DNA from: Candidatus Lindowiibacteriota bacterium
GTDB lineage: Bacteria > Lindowbacteria > 2-12-FULL-62-27
NCBI GenBank assembly: GCA_023249255.1
Contig: JAHFCY010000047.1
Location: 1 to 16,347, forward strand
Reading direction: 5' to 3'
DNA: 16,347 bases
Shown: in pieces, positions 1 through 6,581 of the stretch
Numbering within the stretch: the first letter of the stretch is position 1
Layout of the letters: each line of letters begins with the position of its first letter
Made by a program: the position numbers and the translations under genes
Notes under the pieces: generated by a model
Seen by the model: the letters and a program-made list of their open reading frames with translations, nothing else
Database searches by the model: none
Told to the model about the DNA's origin: nothing

Positions 1-434
1 CGGTCGAGCTTGTTGATGAAGCAAATGCGGGGAACATTGTAGCGGGTGGCCTGACGCCAGACTGTTTCGCTCTGAGGCTCGACTCCTCCGACTCCGCAGA
101 AGACGATGACCGCGCCGTCGAGGACGCGGAGCGAGCGCTCGACTTCGGCCGTGAAATCGACGTGGCCGGGCGTGTCGATGATGTTGATCCGGTGATCCTT
201 CCAGAAACAGGTGGTGGCGGCGGACGTGATGGTGATGCCGCGCTCGCGCTCCTGATCCATCCAGTCCATCTCGGTGTTGCCGTCGTGGACTTCGCCGATT
301 TTGTGCGTGCGGCCGGTGTAAAACAGGATGCGTTCGGTGGTGGTGGTTTTGCCGGCGTCGATGTGGGCGACGATGCCGATGTTTCGAACGTGTTCGAGCG
401 GGACCTGGATATGGGAGAGCGTGGACGTGGCCAT
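1..434 (-). CDS. fusA: Elongation factor G, N-terminal part (partial, runs off the window)
   Basis: EF-G is the translational GTPase that moves tRNA and mRNA through the ribosome after peptide bond formation. Only the first 144 codons are present, covering the start of the G domain. Visible GTPase motifs are the P-loop AHIDAGKTT (residues 23-31), the switch I region ending RGITIT (65-70), the G3 motif DTPGH (87-91) and the G4 motif NKLD (141-144) at the window edge. The ATG at 434 lies 2 nt after the rpsG stop, with no convincing Shine-Dalgarno of its own, so translation is probably coupled to rpsG. It follows rpsL and rpsG in standard str-operon order. EF-G is favoured over other translational GTPases by its N-terminus and this context. 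The 3' end lies outside the window. Confidence 0.97.
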   Translation of the reverse strand, partial: MATSTLSHIQVPLEHVRNIGIVAHIDAGKTTTTERILFYTGRTHKIGEVHDGNTEMDWMDQERERGITITSAATTCFWKDHRINIIDTPGHVDFTAEVERSLRVLDGAVIVFCGVGGVEPQSETVWRQATRYNVPRICFINKLD

Positions 435-436
435 GA

Positions 437-1076
<640 letters not shown>

Positions 1077-1082
<6 letters not shown>

Positions 1083-1102
1083 CTACTCTTTTTTAGGCCG
1101 TT
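1077..1102 (-). repeat. 9-bp perfect inverted repeat spanning the rpsL stop codon
   Basis: AACGGCCTA and TAGGCCGTT form a perfect 9-bp stem around an 8-nt purine-rich loop (mRNA sense). The rpsL stop codon TAG lies in the second arm. No T-run follows on the minus strand, so it is not a standard intrinsic terminator. It may protect the rpsL 3' end or form part of the S7 control region. Confidence 0.5.
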
Positions 1103-1460
1103 TGGCTCCGTACTTGGACCGCTGCTGTTTTCGATTGCCCACACCCTCGCAGTCGAGGGACCCGCGGATGATGTGATACCTCACACCCGGCAAATCCTTG
1201 ACGCGACCGCCCCGGATCATCACGACGGAGTGCTCCTGCAAATTGTGCCCCTCGCCGGGAATGTACGACGTGACTTCAAATCCCGACGTGAGGCGCACAC
1301 GCGCGACTTTCCGCAGAGCGGAATTGGGTTTTTTCGGCGTGGTCACATAAACTCGTGTGCACACGCCCCGACGCTGGGGCGACCCTCGCAACGCAGGCGT
1401 TTTGCATTTCACTCGCGCCTTTTGCCGTCCGCGACGCACCAACTGTTGTATCGTGGGCAT
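1083..1460 (-). CDS. rpsL: 30S ribosomal protein S12
   Basis: uS12 sits at the 30S decoding centre and controls translational accuracy. The 125-residue product has the expected length and canonical blocks: [11 protein letters not shown] at the N-terminus, [20 protein letters not shown] (32-51), [11 protein letters not shown] (69-79), [14 protein letters not shown] (83-96) and a basic end [12 protein letters not shown]. The residues around K43/K44 and K88, where streptomycin resistance changes usually occur, are wild-type. The start at 1460 gives the family N-terminus and has AAGGAG 3-4 nt upstream; an in-frame ATG at 1520 lies in the promoter and is not used. It is the first gene of the str operon here, served by the promoter at 1492-1520. 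Confidence 0.98.
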   Translation of the reverse strand: MPTIQQLVRRGRQKARVKCKTPALRGSPQRRGVCTRVYVTTPKKPNSALRKVARVRLTSGFEVTSYIPGEGHNLQEHSVVMIRGGRVKDLPGVRYHIIRGSLDCEGVGNRKQQRSKYGAKRPKKE

Positions 1461-1491
1461 AGTCTCCTTACCCCAATAGTTTATTCGGCGG

Positions 1492-1520
1492 AGTCTAATT
1501 GCGCGGGAAGAGGCTGTCAA
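1492..1520 (-). promoter_or_regulatory. Sigma-70 promoter of the str operon (rpsL-rpsG-fusA)
   Basis: The minus strand carries a perfect -35 TTGACA (1520-1515), a 17-nt spacer and a -10 TAGACT (1497-1492; 4 of 6 consensus positions). This predicts a start near 1485 and a short leader of about 25 nt before the rpsL ATG at 1460. The site is in the only gap upstream of rpsL. This is the clearest housekeeping promoter in the window. Confidence 0.8.
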
Positions 1521-1542
1521 GAAGATGGATAATAATTTTTGT

Positions 1543-1586
1543 GGAAAACTCCGGACGGAAAATATGGCGGCCGCCGGGGACCGGAG
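1543..1586 (-). terminator. Possible terminator after fliD
   Basis: Seven bases after the fliD stop, CTCCGG (1586-1581, minus strand) can pair with CCGGAG (1554-1549), enclosing the palindrome GGCGGCCGCC (1575-1566) that can form an inner stem; TTTTCC follows. The loop is long and the T-run short, so this is a weak candidate. It is placed where a boundary between fliD and the rpsL promoter is expected. Confidence 0.35.
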
Positions 1587-1592
1587 CGGACG

Positions 1593-3371
1593 CTACAGTT
1601 TGGCCAACTGCTGGGAGACGGTCGACCCCTGGGCGTTGATCTTGGCCAGCGCCTGCTCCATGGCGCCGAACTGGCGCCGAAGCGAATCCTCGATTCGGGT
1701 CAGGCGGGTGTCCTCGTCCGACATTCTTTTGTCGATGTCCTGAATCTGATTGTCGAGGAACGTGCTTCGAAGATCGACCAGGCCCTGGAATTTGGTCAGC
1801 TCGTTAACGTACGACGAAATGTCATAGGCGATGCCCGCATTTTTGATGAGTGACCCGCTCTTGGATCTGCCGAACAGCGCTTCAACGGCCGGCGCGTTGC
1901 CCGCGATCGCCGTGGTCAACTTGGTGTCGTTCACCACGAGATGATTTGCGTCGGGAGAGTTGAAGTCGCCAAGCTGAATGCCGAGCTGGGCCAGAAGCTG
2001 GGTTGTGGAGGTCAGGCCGGATTGAGATTGAAAAAGCAGGCGCTTCAGGCGCGACTCGATGGAGGAGACCAGGCTGTCGCCGAACAGTTTTCCGGCGGTC
2101 TTCGTTGCAGAATCGTAGGAGGAGTTCTCCTTCAGAAAATCCGCGAAATCGTTGTAGGTTGTCACAAAAGATTTGATCGCCGTGGAAACACTGGCCGTGT
2201 CCTGCGTGACGTTGAGCGTGGCCGCTTTGTCGTCGCCGTTGCCTTCCACCGTGCCGTCGTTGTCTCCCTGTTGCTTGAGATTGATCGTGACGCCGTTGAA
2301 GGTGTAAGTGTTCGAGTCGGACGTGATGGTGTCGCCATTAATGCTGATGAGCGCGGTACTGCCGACCGTTGTGGCCCCCGTCAGTTTCAATCCGGCCAGA
2401 ACATTTCCCGTGTCCGTCAGAATGATCGACTGGGGCCCTTCCGTCGTACGCGACATCACCACTTTGTCGAGAGTCTGATCGTAGTAGGCGCTGACGCCGG
2501 TCGTGGCGGATTGATTGTTGATTTTGGTGATGAGCCCGCTCAGGGTGTCGGTGCCCACGGTGTAGGCAATGCCGGTGCCGTTGATTGTGAGAGTGCCGCT
2601 GGCCGAGACGGCCGCGTCCGTATTCAGGCTGTCGAGTGTGGCGGATGAGTCGAGTCCCGTTTCGTTGGCGGCAGTCATGCCCTGCGTGACATACGTGGAG
2701 GTGAAGAGGCCGTTGGCCATGTCCTCCGTCATCGTGATCGTGCCGCCGGGAGTATTTTTACGTTCGAAATTGAACCGGTCGTGCGACGAGTCGTACCAGA
2801 CGTTGATGCCCGCCATGCCGGTGTTTGCCTCGTCGATGAAATTCTGAACGGAGGCATATGACGACAACATGCCGGACGTGTATGTCCCGCCCATTTCGTC
2901 TGTGATGGTCACAGTCGTCGACGTGTCCAGCGTCGAAACAAATCCGGCTGATGCAAAAGATTTGCTGAGATCGAGCGGAGACGTGCCGGGCGTGACGGAC
3001 TGGGTACTGCGCCGCGATGCGTTGGTGTTGGTCTCGGCCGTGCTTTTGTTGGTTGACTGCGTTGCGAGACGATCGATCATAATCGCATAAGTTCCGGGCG
3101 TGGCGCCGTCCGCCACAGTCGCGCTTGCGATGCTGGTGTCGGTCGAGCTGACAGATCGTTTCTGAAATGTGCTGCTGAGCAGGAGCGAGTCCGCCTGGGA
3201 TTTGATCGAGTTCAGCCTCGTCTCCATATCTCCGACGATGCCTTTTTTGTCCTCGATCGTTTTCTTCTTCGTCTCCAGCTTTGTCTTGCCCCTGGCATCA
3301 ATCGCCATGAGCTGCTGGATGACGCTGTCCGTGTCCACCCCGGAGATGATTCCACCGATTTTAATTGCCAT
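1593..3371 (-). CDS. fliD: Flagellar filament cap protein FliD (hook-associated protein 2)
   Basis: FliD forms the cap at the tip of the flagellum and folds exported flagellin into the growing filament. The 592-residue product has a FliD_N domain at about 1-105, with the family start IGGIISGVDTDSVIQQLMAI (5-24) followed by a helical stretch. Two variable flagellin-IN-like segments follow at about 160-230 and 275-330. A FliD_C domain spans about 390-590 and ends in a heptad-rich coiled region (FLDNQIQDIDKRMSDEDTRL, 538-557) and KINAQGSTVSQQLAKL. The middle is rich in Thr, Ser and Asn, typical of exposed flagellar domains. The ATG at 3371 has AAGGGAG about 11 nt upstream, rather long spacing. 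A sigma-28-like promoter precedes it. No other flagellar gene is in the window, so it is separated from a main flagellar cluster, at least locally. Confidence 0.95.
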   Translation of the reverse strand: MAIKIGGIISGVDTDSVIQQLMAIDARGKTKLETKKKTIEDKKGIVGDMETRLNSIKSQADSLLLSSTFQKRSVSSTDTSIASATVADGATPGTYAIMIDRLATQSTNKSTAETNTNASRRSTQSVTPGTSPLDLSKSFASAGFVSTLDTSTTVTITDEMGGTYTSGMLSSYASVQNFIDEANTGMAGINVWYDSSHDRFNFERKNTPGGTITMTEDMANGLFTSTYVTQGMTAANETGLDSSATLDSLNTDAAVSASGTLTINGTGIAYTVGTDTLSGLITKINNQSATTGVSAYYDQTLDKVVMSRTTEGPQSIILTDTGNVLAGLKLTGATTVGSTALISINGDTITSDSNTYTFNGVTINLKQQGDNDGTVEGNGDDKAATLNVTQDTASVSTAIKSFVTTYNDFADFLKENSSYDSATKTAGKLFGDSLVSSIESRLKRLLFQSQSGLTSTTQLLAQLGIQLGDFNSPDANHLVVNDTKLTTAIAGNAPAVEALFGRSKSGSLIKNAGIAYDISSYVNELTKFQGLVDLRSTFLDNQIQDIDKRMSDEDTRLTRIEDSLRRQFGAMEQALAKINAQGSTVSQQLAKL

Positions 3372-3401
3372 GAATGCTCACACTCCCTTGTAATCCCTCA
3401 C

Positions 3402-3437
3402 CCGGCCCTCCTGGCCGGATCCGCGACGCCAACGCGG
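3402..3437 (-). promoter_or_regulatory. Two tandem hairpins in the predicted fliD leader
   Basis: In the mRNA sense the predicted leader has a 5-bp stem CCGCG/CGCGG (3433-3437 with 3421-3425, 7-nt loop), then a perfect 6-bp stem CCGGCC/GGCCGG (3413-3418 with 3402-3407). The 5-nt loop of the latter reads AGGAG. The real fliD ribosome binding site AAGGGAG is downstream. The stems could affect leader stability or translation; nothing shows function directly. Confidence 0.35.
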
Positions 3438-3461
3438 AAATCCGACATCCCTACACTCCCC

Positions 3462-3489
3462 TTATCGACTTTTTCATCTGGAAACTTGA
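3462..3489 (-). promoter_or_regulatory. Sigma-28 (FliA)-type promoter of fliD
   Basis: Minus-strand TCAAGTTT (3489-3482), 12 nt, then GTCGATAA (3469-3462). The enterobacterial sigma-28 consensus is TAAAGTTT, about 11 nt, GCCGATAA, so each half matches 7 of 8 positions with spacing one base longer. It lies 91 bp upstream of the fliD ATG. Late flagellar genes such as fliD are commonly FliA-dependent, which supports the call. Confidence 0.72.
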
Positions 3490-3504
3490 TTGGGCCATCG
3501 ATTC

Positions 3505-3543
3505 GTCAAATTTTTGACCACCGGAGAGGCCGATCGCCTCTCC
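3505..3543 (-). terminator. Strong hairpin between apt and fliD, possible boundary element
   Basis: A perfect 8-bp inverted repeat GGAGAGGC / GCCTCTCC (3523-3530 with 3536-3543, 5-nt loop) lies 47 bp after the apt stop. It is followed on the minus strand by a short palindrome GTCAAAAATTTGAC (3518-3505). No T-run directly follows the stem, so intrinsic termination is uncertain. It could still mark the end of the long upstream transcription unit. A perfect TATAAT (3551-3546, minus strand) sits just before it but has no good -35 element. The remainder of 3372-3590 holds only the fliD promoter and leader. Confidence 0.35.
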
Positions 3544-3590
3544 ATATTATATAGGGGCCGTTAAGACTGATCCGAACGGCGGGATGGCCC

Positions 3591-4103
3591 TTAGATCTTG
3601 TGCAGCGAAATCACCTGCGGGGGTTCGATTTTCTTGCGGCCGTTCAAAAATGTCAGTTCAATACAGAACGCGTGGGCGACGACAAGCCCTCCAAGTTTTT
3701 GAACGAGCTGGGAGATGGCGGCCGCAGTACCTCCGGTGGCGAGGAGGTCGTCAAGGATGAGGACGCGCTCACCCTTCTGAACGGCGTCCTCGTGCATCTC
3801 AATGGTGTCGGTTCCGTATTCGAGATCGTACGTGACGGAAATGGTTTTGTACGGCAGTTTATTTTTCTTGCGGACCGGAACGAACCCGGCGCCGAGCCGG
3901 ATGGCGAGCGGTGCGGCGAAAATGAAACCGCGGGCTTCGGGCGCGGCGATTTTCTGCGGGTGGAGCGGCCGGAGAACCGTCTCGAGTTCATCCAGAAGCC
4001 GGCCGAAGGCGGCGGCGTCCGCGAGGATCGGCGTGATGTCCTTGAACAGGATGCCGGGTTTTGGAAAATCGGGAACATCGCGAATGAGGGATTTCCAATT
4101 CAT
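3591..4103 (-). CDS. apt: Adenine phosphoribosyltransferase
   Basis: This cytoplasmic purine-salvage enzyme makes AMP and pyrophosphate from adenine and PRPP. The 170-residue product matches the family throughout: IRDVPDFPKPGILFKDITP (7-25), APEARGFIFAAPLA (54-67), the RKKNKLP loop (78-84), LEYGTDTIEMH (94-104) and the PRPP-binding motif VLILDDLLATGGTA (114-127). The ATG at 4103 is chosen because AAGGAG lies 6 nt upstream; a TTG two codons earlier would overlap that spacing. It starts 17 nt after the sigma-factor stop, with its ribosome binding site in the gap, so it is probably co-transcribed with acyP and the sigma gene. Length and motifs make xanthine or orotate phosphoribosyltransferase unlikely. 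Confidence 0.95.
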   Translation of the reverse strand: MNWKSLIRDVPDFPKPGILFKDITPILADAAAFGRLLDELETVLRPLHPQKIAAPEARGFIFAAPLAIRLGAGFVPVRKKNKLPYKTISVTYDLEYGTDTIEMHEDAVQKGERVLILDDLLATGGTAAAISQLVQKLGGLVVAHAFCIELTFLNGRKKIEPPQVISLHKI

Positions 4104-4120
4104 GTTCAACTCCTTTTATT

Positions 4121-5356
4121 TTATTCGAGATCGCTCAAAAATTCGTAGACGTTTCGCCGAATGCAGAGTTTTTTGAGTTTTTCCAGCGTACGTTCCTCGA
4201 TCTGGCGGATGCGTTCCCGCGTGAGGCCCATCTGCGCGCCGATTTCGTGGAGTGTTTTGGGTATCATGCCGTCAAGGCCAAATCGAAGTTTGATGATTTC
4301 CTGTTCGCGGGGAGACAGCGTATCGAGCATTTTTTTCAATTCGTCGTACAAAAAAGAGATGTTCAACTTCCGGAAATAGACGTCCGGCCCCTCCTCTTCG
4401 AGAATTTCGGACAGGAGCGTGTCTTTTTCGCGGCCGATGGGCATGTCCAGGGACGCGGTGTCCTGCGAAACCTGCATGAGTTCAATGACGCGGCGGGCCG
4501 GCAATTTCATGATCCCGGCAATCTCGCGGGCGGTCGGCTCCCGGCCGAGCTCGTGAGAGAGGCGCATGCGGGTCCGAACAAACCGGCTCATGGTTTCGGC
4601 GATGTGGGCGGGCAGGCGGATGGCGCGGCTCTTGTCGGTCAACGCGCGGGAAATGGCCTGGCGGATATACCACGTCGCATAGGTGCTGAAGCGAAACCCG
4701 AGTTTGTAATTGTACTTGTCCACGGCCTTGAGAAGACCGAGGTTGCCCTCGTTGATGAGATCCGAGAGGGGCGTCCCGAGATTCTGGTATCGTTTGGCGA
4801 CGGAGACGACGAGCCGGAGGTTCGACAGGACCATTTTTTCCTTGGCAGCCGCGTACATTTTTTCGAGCCGGGACATTTCGGCAAGAATGCGTCGTCGACG
4901 GGTCGAGCGAACTTTTCGGGCCGCAAGCAGGGCCTCGCGGTTCCTCCGGGTCGGAAGCGTCACGACTTTTCGCATGAGAGACGGGAAAATTTTTTCTTTG
5001 CGGCACAGGCGGGGAACGCCCAGCTTGCTTTCCTCGATGCGCCTGGCCAGGTCGACCTCCTGTTCGCGCGTGAGCAGGGGAATTTTGGAAAGTTCCTTGA
5101 AATAGAGCGAGAGAGAACTTTTGGAATCCTTGGCGAAGGTCGGCTGGCGCACTTTCGGTTGTTCTTCCGGGGTGGAATCAATATCGTCCACAATTTCGGC
5201 CTGTTTGGAAAGGCGGGCGACGACGCGGGACACGTGAGATTTGTCAAACGCCGATGCATCTCCCGATTCGATCGTTTCCAGAAGCTTCGACAGGGAAATC
5301 TTGCCGCTTCCGATCTGGGCCTGTTTCAGAATGGCGTCTACCATCTTCTGCTTCAT
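4121..5356 (-). CDS. RpoD/RpoS-type sigma-70 family RNA polymerase sigma factor
   Basis: This subunit directs RNA polymerase to promoters. The 411-residue product has an N-terminal segment resembling region 1.1 (about 5-58), region 1.2 with SLSLYFKELSKIPLLTREQE (81-100), a basic nonconserved segment (about 112-170), region 2 with LSNLRLVVSVAKRYQNLG (177-194), DLINEGNLGLLKAV (199-212) and FSTYATWYIRQAISRAL (223-239), region 3 (about 245-330), and region 4 ending in the helix-turn-helix TLHEIGAQMGLTRERIRQIE (368-387). The -10 melting motif has Tyr230 where most RpoD and RpoS proteins have a second Trp. The C-terminus lacks the usual RpoD 'LRHP' type ending. It may be the primary sigma factor of a divergent lineage or an RpoS-like group 2 factor; I cannot decide. 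The ATG at 5356, 7 nt after the acyP stop, has no clear Shine-Dalgarno, suggesting coupled translation. Confidence 0.93.
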   Translation of the reverse strand: MKQKMVDAILKQAQIGSGKISLSKLLETIESGDASAFDKSHVSRVVARLSKQAEIVDDIDSTPEEQPKVRQPTFAKDSKSSLSLYFKELSKIPLLTREQEVDLARRIEESKLGVPRLCRKEKIFPSLMRKVVTLPTRRNREALLAARKVRSTRRRRILAEMSRLEKMYAAAKEKMVLSNLRLVVSVAKRYQNLGTPLSDLINEGNLGLLKAVDKYNYKLGFRFSTYATWYIRQAISRALTDKSRAIRLPAHIAETMSRFVRTRMRLSHELGREPTAREIAGIMKLPARRVIELMQVSQDTASLDMPIGREKDTLLSEILEEEGPDVYFRKLNISFLYDELKKMLDTLSPREQEIIKLRFGLDGMIPKTLHEIGAQMGLTRERIRQIEERTLEKLKKLCIRRNVYEFLSDLE

Positions 5357-5363
5357 GCAAGGA

Positions 5364-5711
5364 TTACCCGATGTCGAATGAGTCAAAGGAACGTTGCGGC
5401 GCGGATTCGACGTCCCGTTCGACCTTTGTGACACGCGCCGTGCCCGGCCCCTGCCGGCACAAACCCTCCAGCCGATCCAGCGCGGCCCCGTCTCCCTCGG
5501 CGACGACCTCCACTGAGCCGTCAGCGCAATTTCGAACATACCCGGTCACGCCCAGCGGCTGAGCCTGTCGATGGACAAACCATCGAAATCCAACGCCCTG
5601 AACGCGGCCGGCAATCCGTAACGTCAAACGCTGAAACACAGTTGATGCGCCGGACGATATCCCCAAACCCCGGACTTCGCCGGACCCCTCCTGTATTCTG
5701 GAACTATCCAT
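5364..5711 (-). CDS. acyP: Acylphosphatase
   Basis: Acylphosphatases hydrolyse carboxyl-phosphate bonds in small acyl phosphates; their physiological role is poorly defined. The core is clear: GRVQGVGFRWFVHRQA (35-50) with the catalytic Arg43, GYVRNCADGSVEVVAEG (57-73) with the catalytic Asn61, then a C-terminal strand region ending FDSFDIG. The family is usually about 90-95 residues, so the 115-residue reading from the ATG at 5711 has some 20 extra N-terminal residues. A GTG at 5639 (residue 25) would give a more typical length; neither start has a good ribosome binding site, while an AGGAGG at about residues 7-9 has no start codon at suitable distance. The start is therefore uncertain. It lies 27 nt after tRNA-Pro and 7 nt before the sigma gene. 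Confidence 0.92.
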   Translation of the reverse strand: MDSSRIQEGSGEVRGLGISSGASTVFQRLTLRIAGRVQGVGFRWFVHRQAQPLGVTGYVRNCADGSVEVVAEGDGAALDRLEGLCRQGPGTARVTKVERDVESAPQRSFDSFDIG

Positions 5712-5738
5712 GAACGGGTTGATCTGAAACCAAACAAA

Positions 5739-5813
5739 TCGGGGTGCCGAGATTCGAACTCGGGGCCTCTTGGTCCCGAACCAAGCGCTCTAGCCAAGCT
5801 GAGCTACACCCCG
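5739..5813 (-). tRNA. tRNA-Pro (anticodon CGG)
   Basis: A complete 75-nt cloverleaf reads on the minus strand: acceptor CGGGGTG/CACCCCG with discriminator A, D stem GCTC/GAGC, anticodon stem CTTGG/CCAAG around loop TTCGGGA (anticodon CGG, reading CCG), a 5-nt variable loop, and T stem CCGAG/CTCGG around TTCGAAT. CCA is not encoded and must be added after transcription. It sits between pcm (66 bp upstream) and acyP (27 bp downstream), in the same direction as both. No convincing promoter of its own was seen in 5814-5879, so it may be processed from a longer transcript. No flanking direct repeat or integrase gene suggests use as an integration site. Confidence 0.97.
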
Positions 5814-5879
5814 GAATATGCACGGACCCAGAACGATGAAACAGGATGCGGGACTTGCGTACCTAATCACAGGCATTCT

Positions 5880-6581
5880 TCAATTGCAAGGCGCATTGTC
5901 CGCGGCGTCCGGCATATCTTCGGAAAATCCATGCCGGCCGATCAGCGGCACGAATCGGCAGTCGCACAATTTTTGGCGGCCCAAATTTCCATCCGGGTTC
6001 CTCCGGCACAGCAGTAGTTCCTGAACGTCGCGGCGACCGACGGGAATGACGATTCGTCCGGCGGCCGCAAGCAGATGGATGAGAGGAGAAGGCATCTCGG
6101 GCGCGGCGGCGGCCACGGCGATTGCGTCGAATGGTCCTTCAGCCGGCAGGCCGAGCGTGCCGTCCGAGAGAACGACGTCGACGTTGGCCGCGCCAACATC
6201 CCTGAGGCGCGATCGAGCCGAATCCGCGAGCTCCGGGACTCGCTCAATCGAAACTACGCGGCGGGCAAGTTTGGAAAGGATCGCGGACTGATATCCCGAT
6301 CCCGTTCCGATTTCGAGAACGCAATCATCCGGCTGGATGGCGAGAGACTGACAGGTCAGGGCAACGATGTAGGGCTGGGAAATGGTCTGGCCAAATTCGA
6401 TCGGGAGCGCTTCATCGTCATAGGCCCGGCCGCAGTCCTCCGGGCGAACAAACACCTCGCGTGGAATTTCCCGGATGGCATCCAACACGCGGGGATCCCG
6501 GATTCCGCGCCGTTCCAGCTGATCTTTGACCATCAGGATCCGCGCCGCCAGAAAATCGGCGATGCCGGCGTCACGGCGCAT
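5880..6581 (-). CDS. pcm: Protein-L-isoaspartate O-methyltransferase
   Basis: PCMT methylates abnormal L-isoaspartyl residues in aged proteins with S-adenosylmethionine, starting their repair. The 233-residue product carries the family blocks RRGIRDPRVLDAIREIPRE (24-42), QTISQPYIVALT (65-76), the SAM-binding motif VLEIGTGSGYQSAIL (88-102), SDGTLGLP (139-146), FDAIAVAAAAPEMP (151-164) and the C-terminal RFVPLIG (209-215). It ends in an 18-residue tail with no obvious feature. The ATG at 6581 overlaps the end of the NHL/VWA-like gene by 11 nt; an internal ATG at residue 17 (6533) is also possible, since neither has a strong Shine-Dalgarno. The overlap implies coupled translation, perhaps linking protein repair to the envelope pair upstream only through operon structure. 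Confidence 0.95.
   Translation of the reverse strand: MRRDAGIADFLAARILMVKDQLERRGIRDPRVLDAIREIPREVFVRPEDCGRAYDDEALPIEFGQTISQPYIVALTCQSLAIQPDDCVLEIGTGSGYQSAILSKLARRVVSIERVPELADSARSRLRDVGAANVDVVLSDGTLGLPAEGPFDAIAVAAAAPEMPSPLIHLLAAAGRIVIPVGRRDVQELLLCRRNPDGNLGRQKLCDCRFVPLIGRHGFSEDMPDAADNAPCN

Noticed and set aside
1941-2648. 235-codon plus-strand open frame
   Set aside because: Antisense to fliD; a composition artefact of the complementary strand.
3398-3448. 16-codon leader peptide before fliD as a gene
   Set aside because: Its ribosome binding site would probably lie upstream of the predicted transcription start, and nothing else supports translation.
3546-3551. Perfect TATAAT on the minus strand as a second fliD promoter
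   Set aside because: No acceptable -35 (best is TTCGGA at 19 nt) and no extended -10; transcription would begin in a strong hairpin. Kept only as a remark.
4247-5431. 394-codon open frame on the plus strand
   Set aside because: It is antisense to the sigma-factor gene, whose motifs are unmistakable; the plus frame has no recognisable domain and low-complexity Arg/Gly/Phe content typical of shadow frames.
5739-5813. tRNA-Pro as an integration site of a mobile element
   Set aside because: No integrase, no repeat of the tRNA 3' end and no change in gene content or direction nearby.
5814-5879. Dedicated promoter for tRNA-Pro
   Set aside because: TTGCAA is followed at 17 nt by TTAGGT, a poor -10; nothing better was seen.
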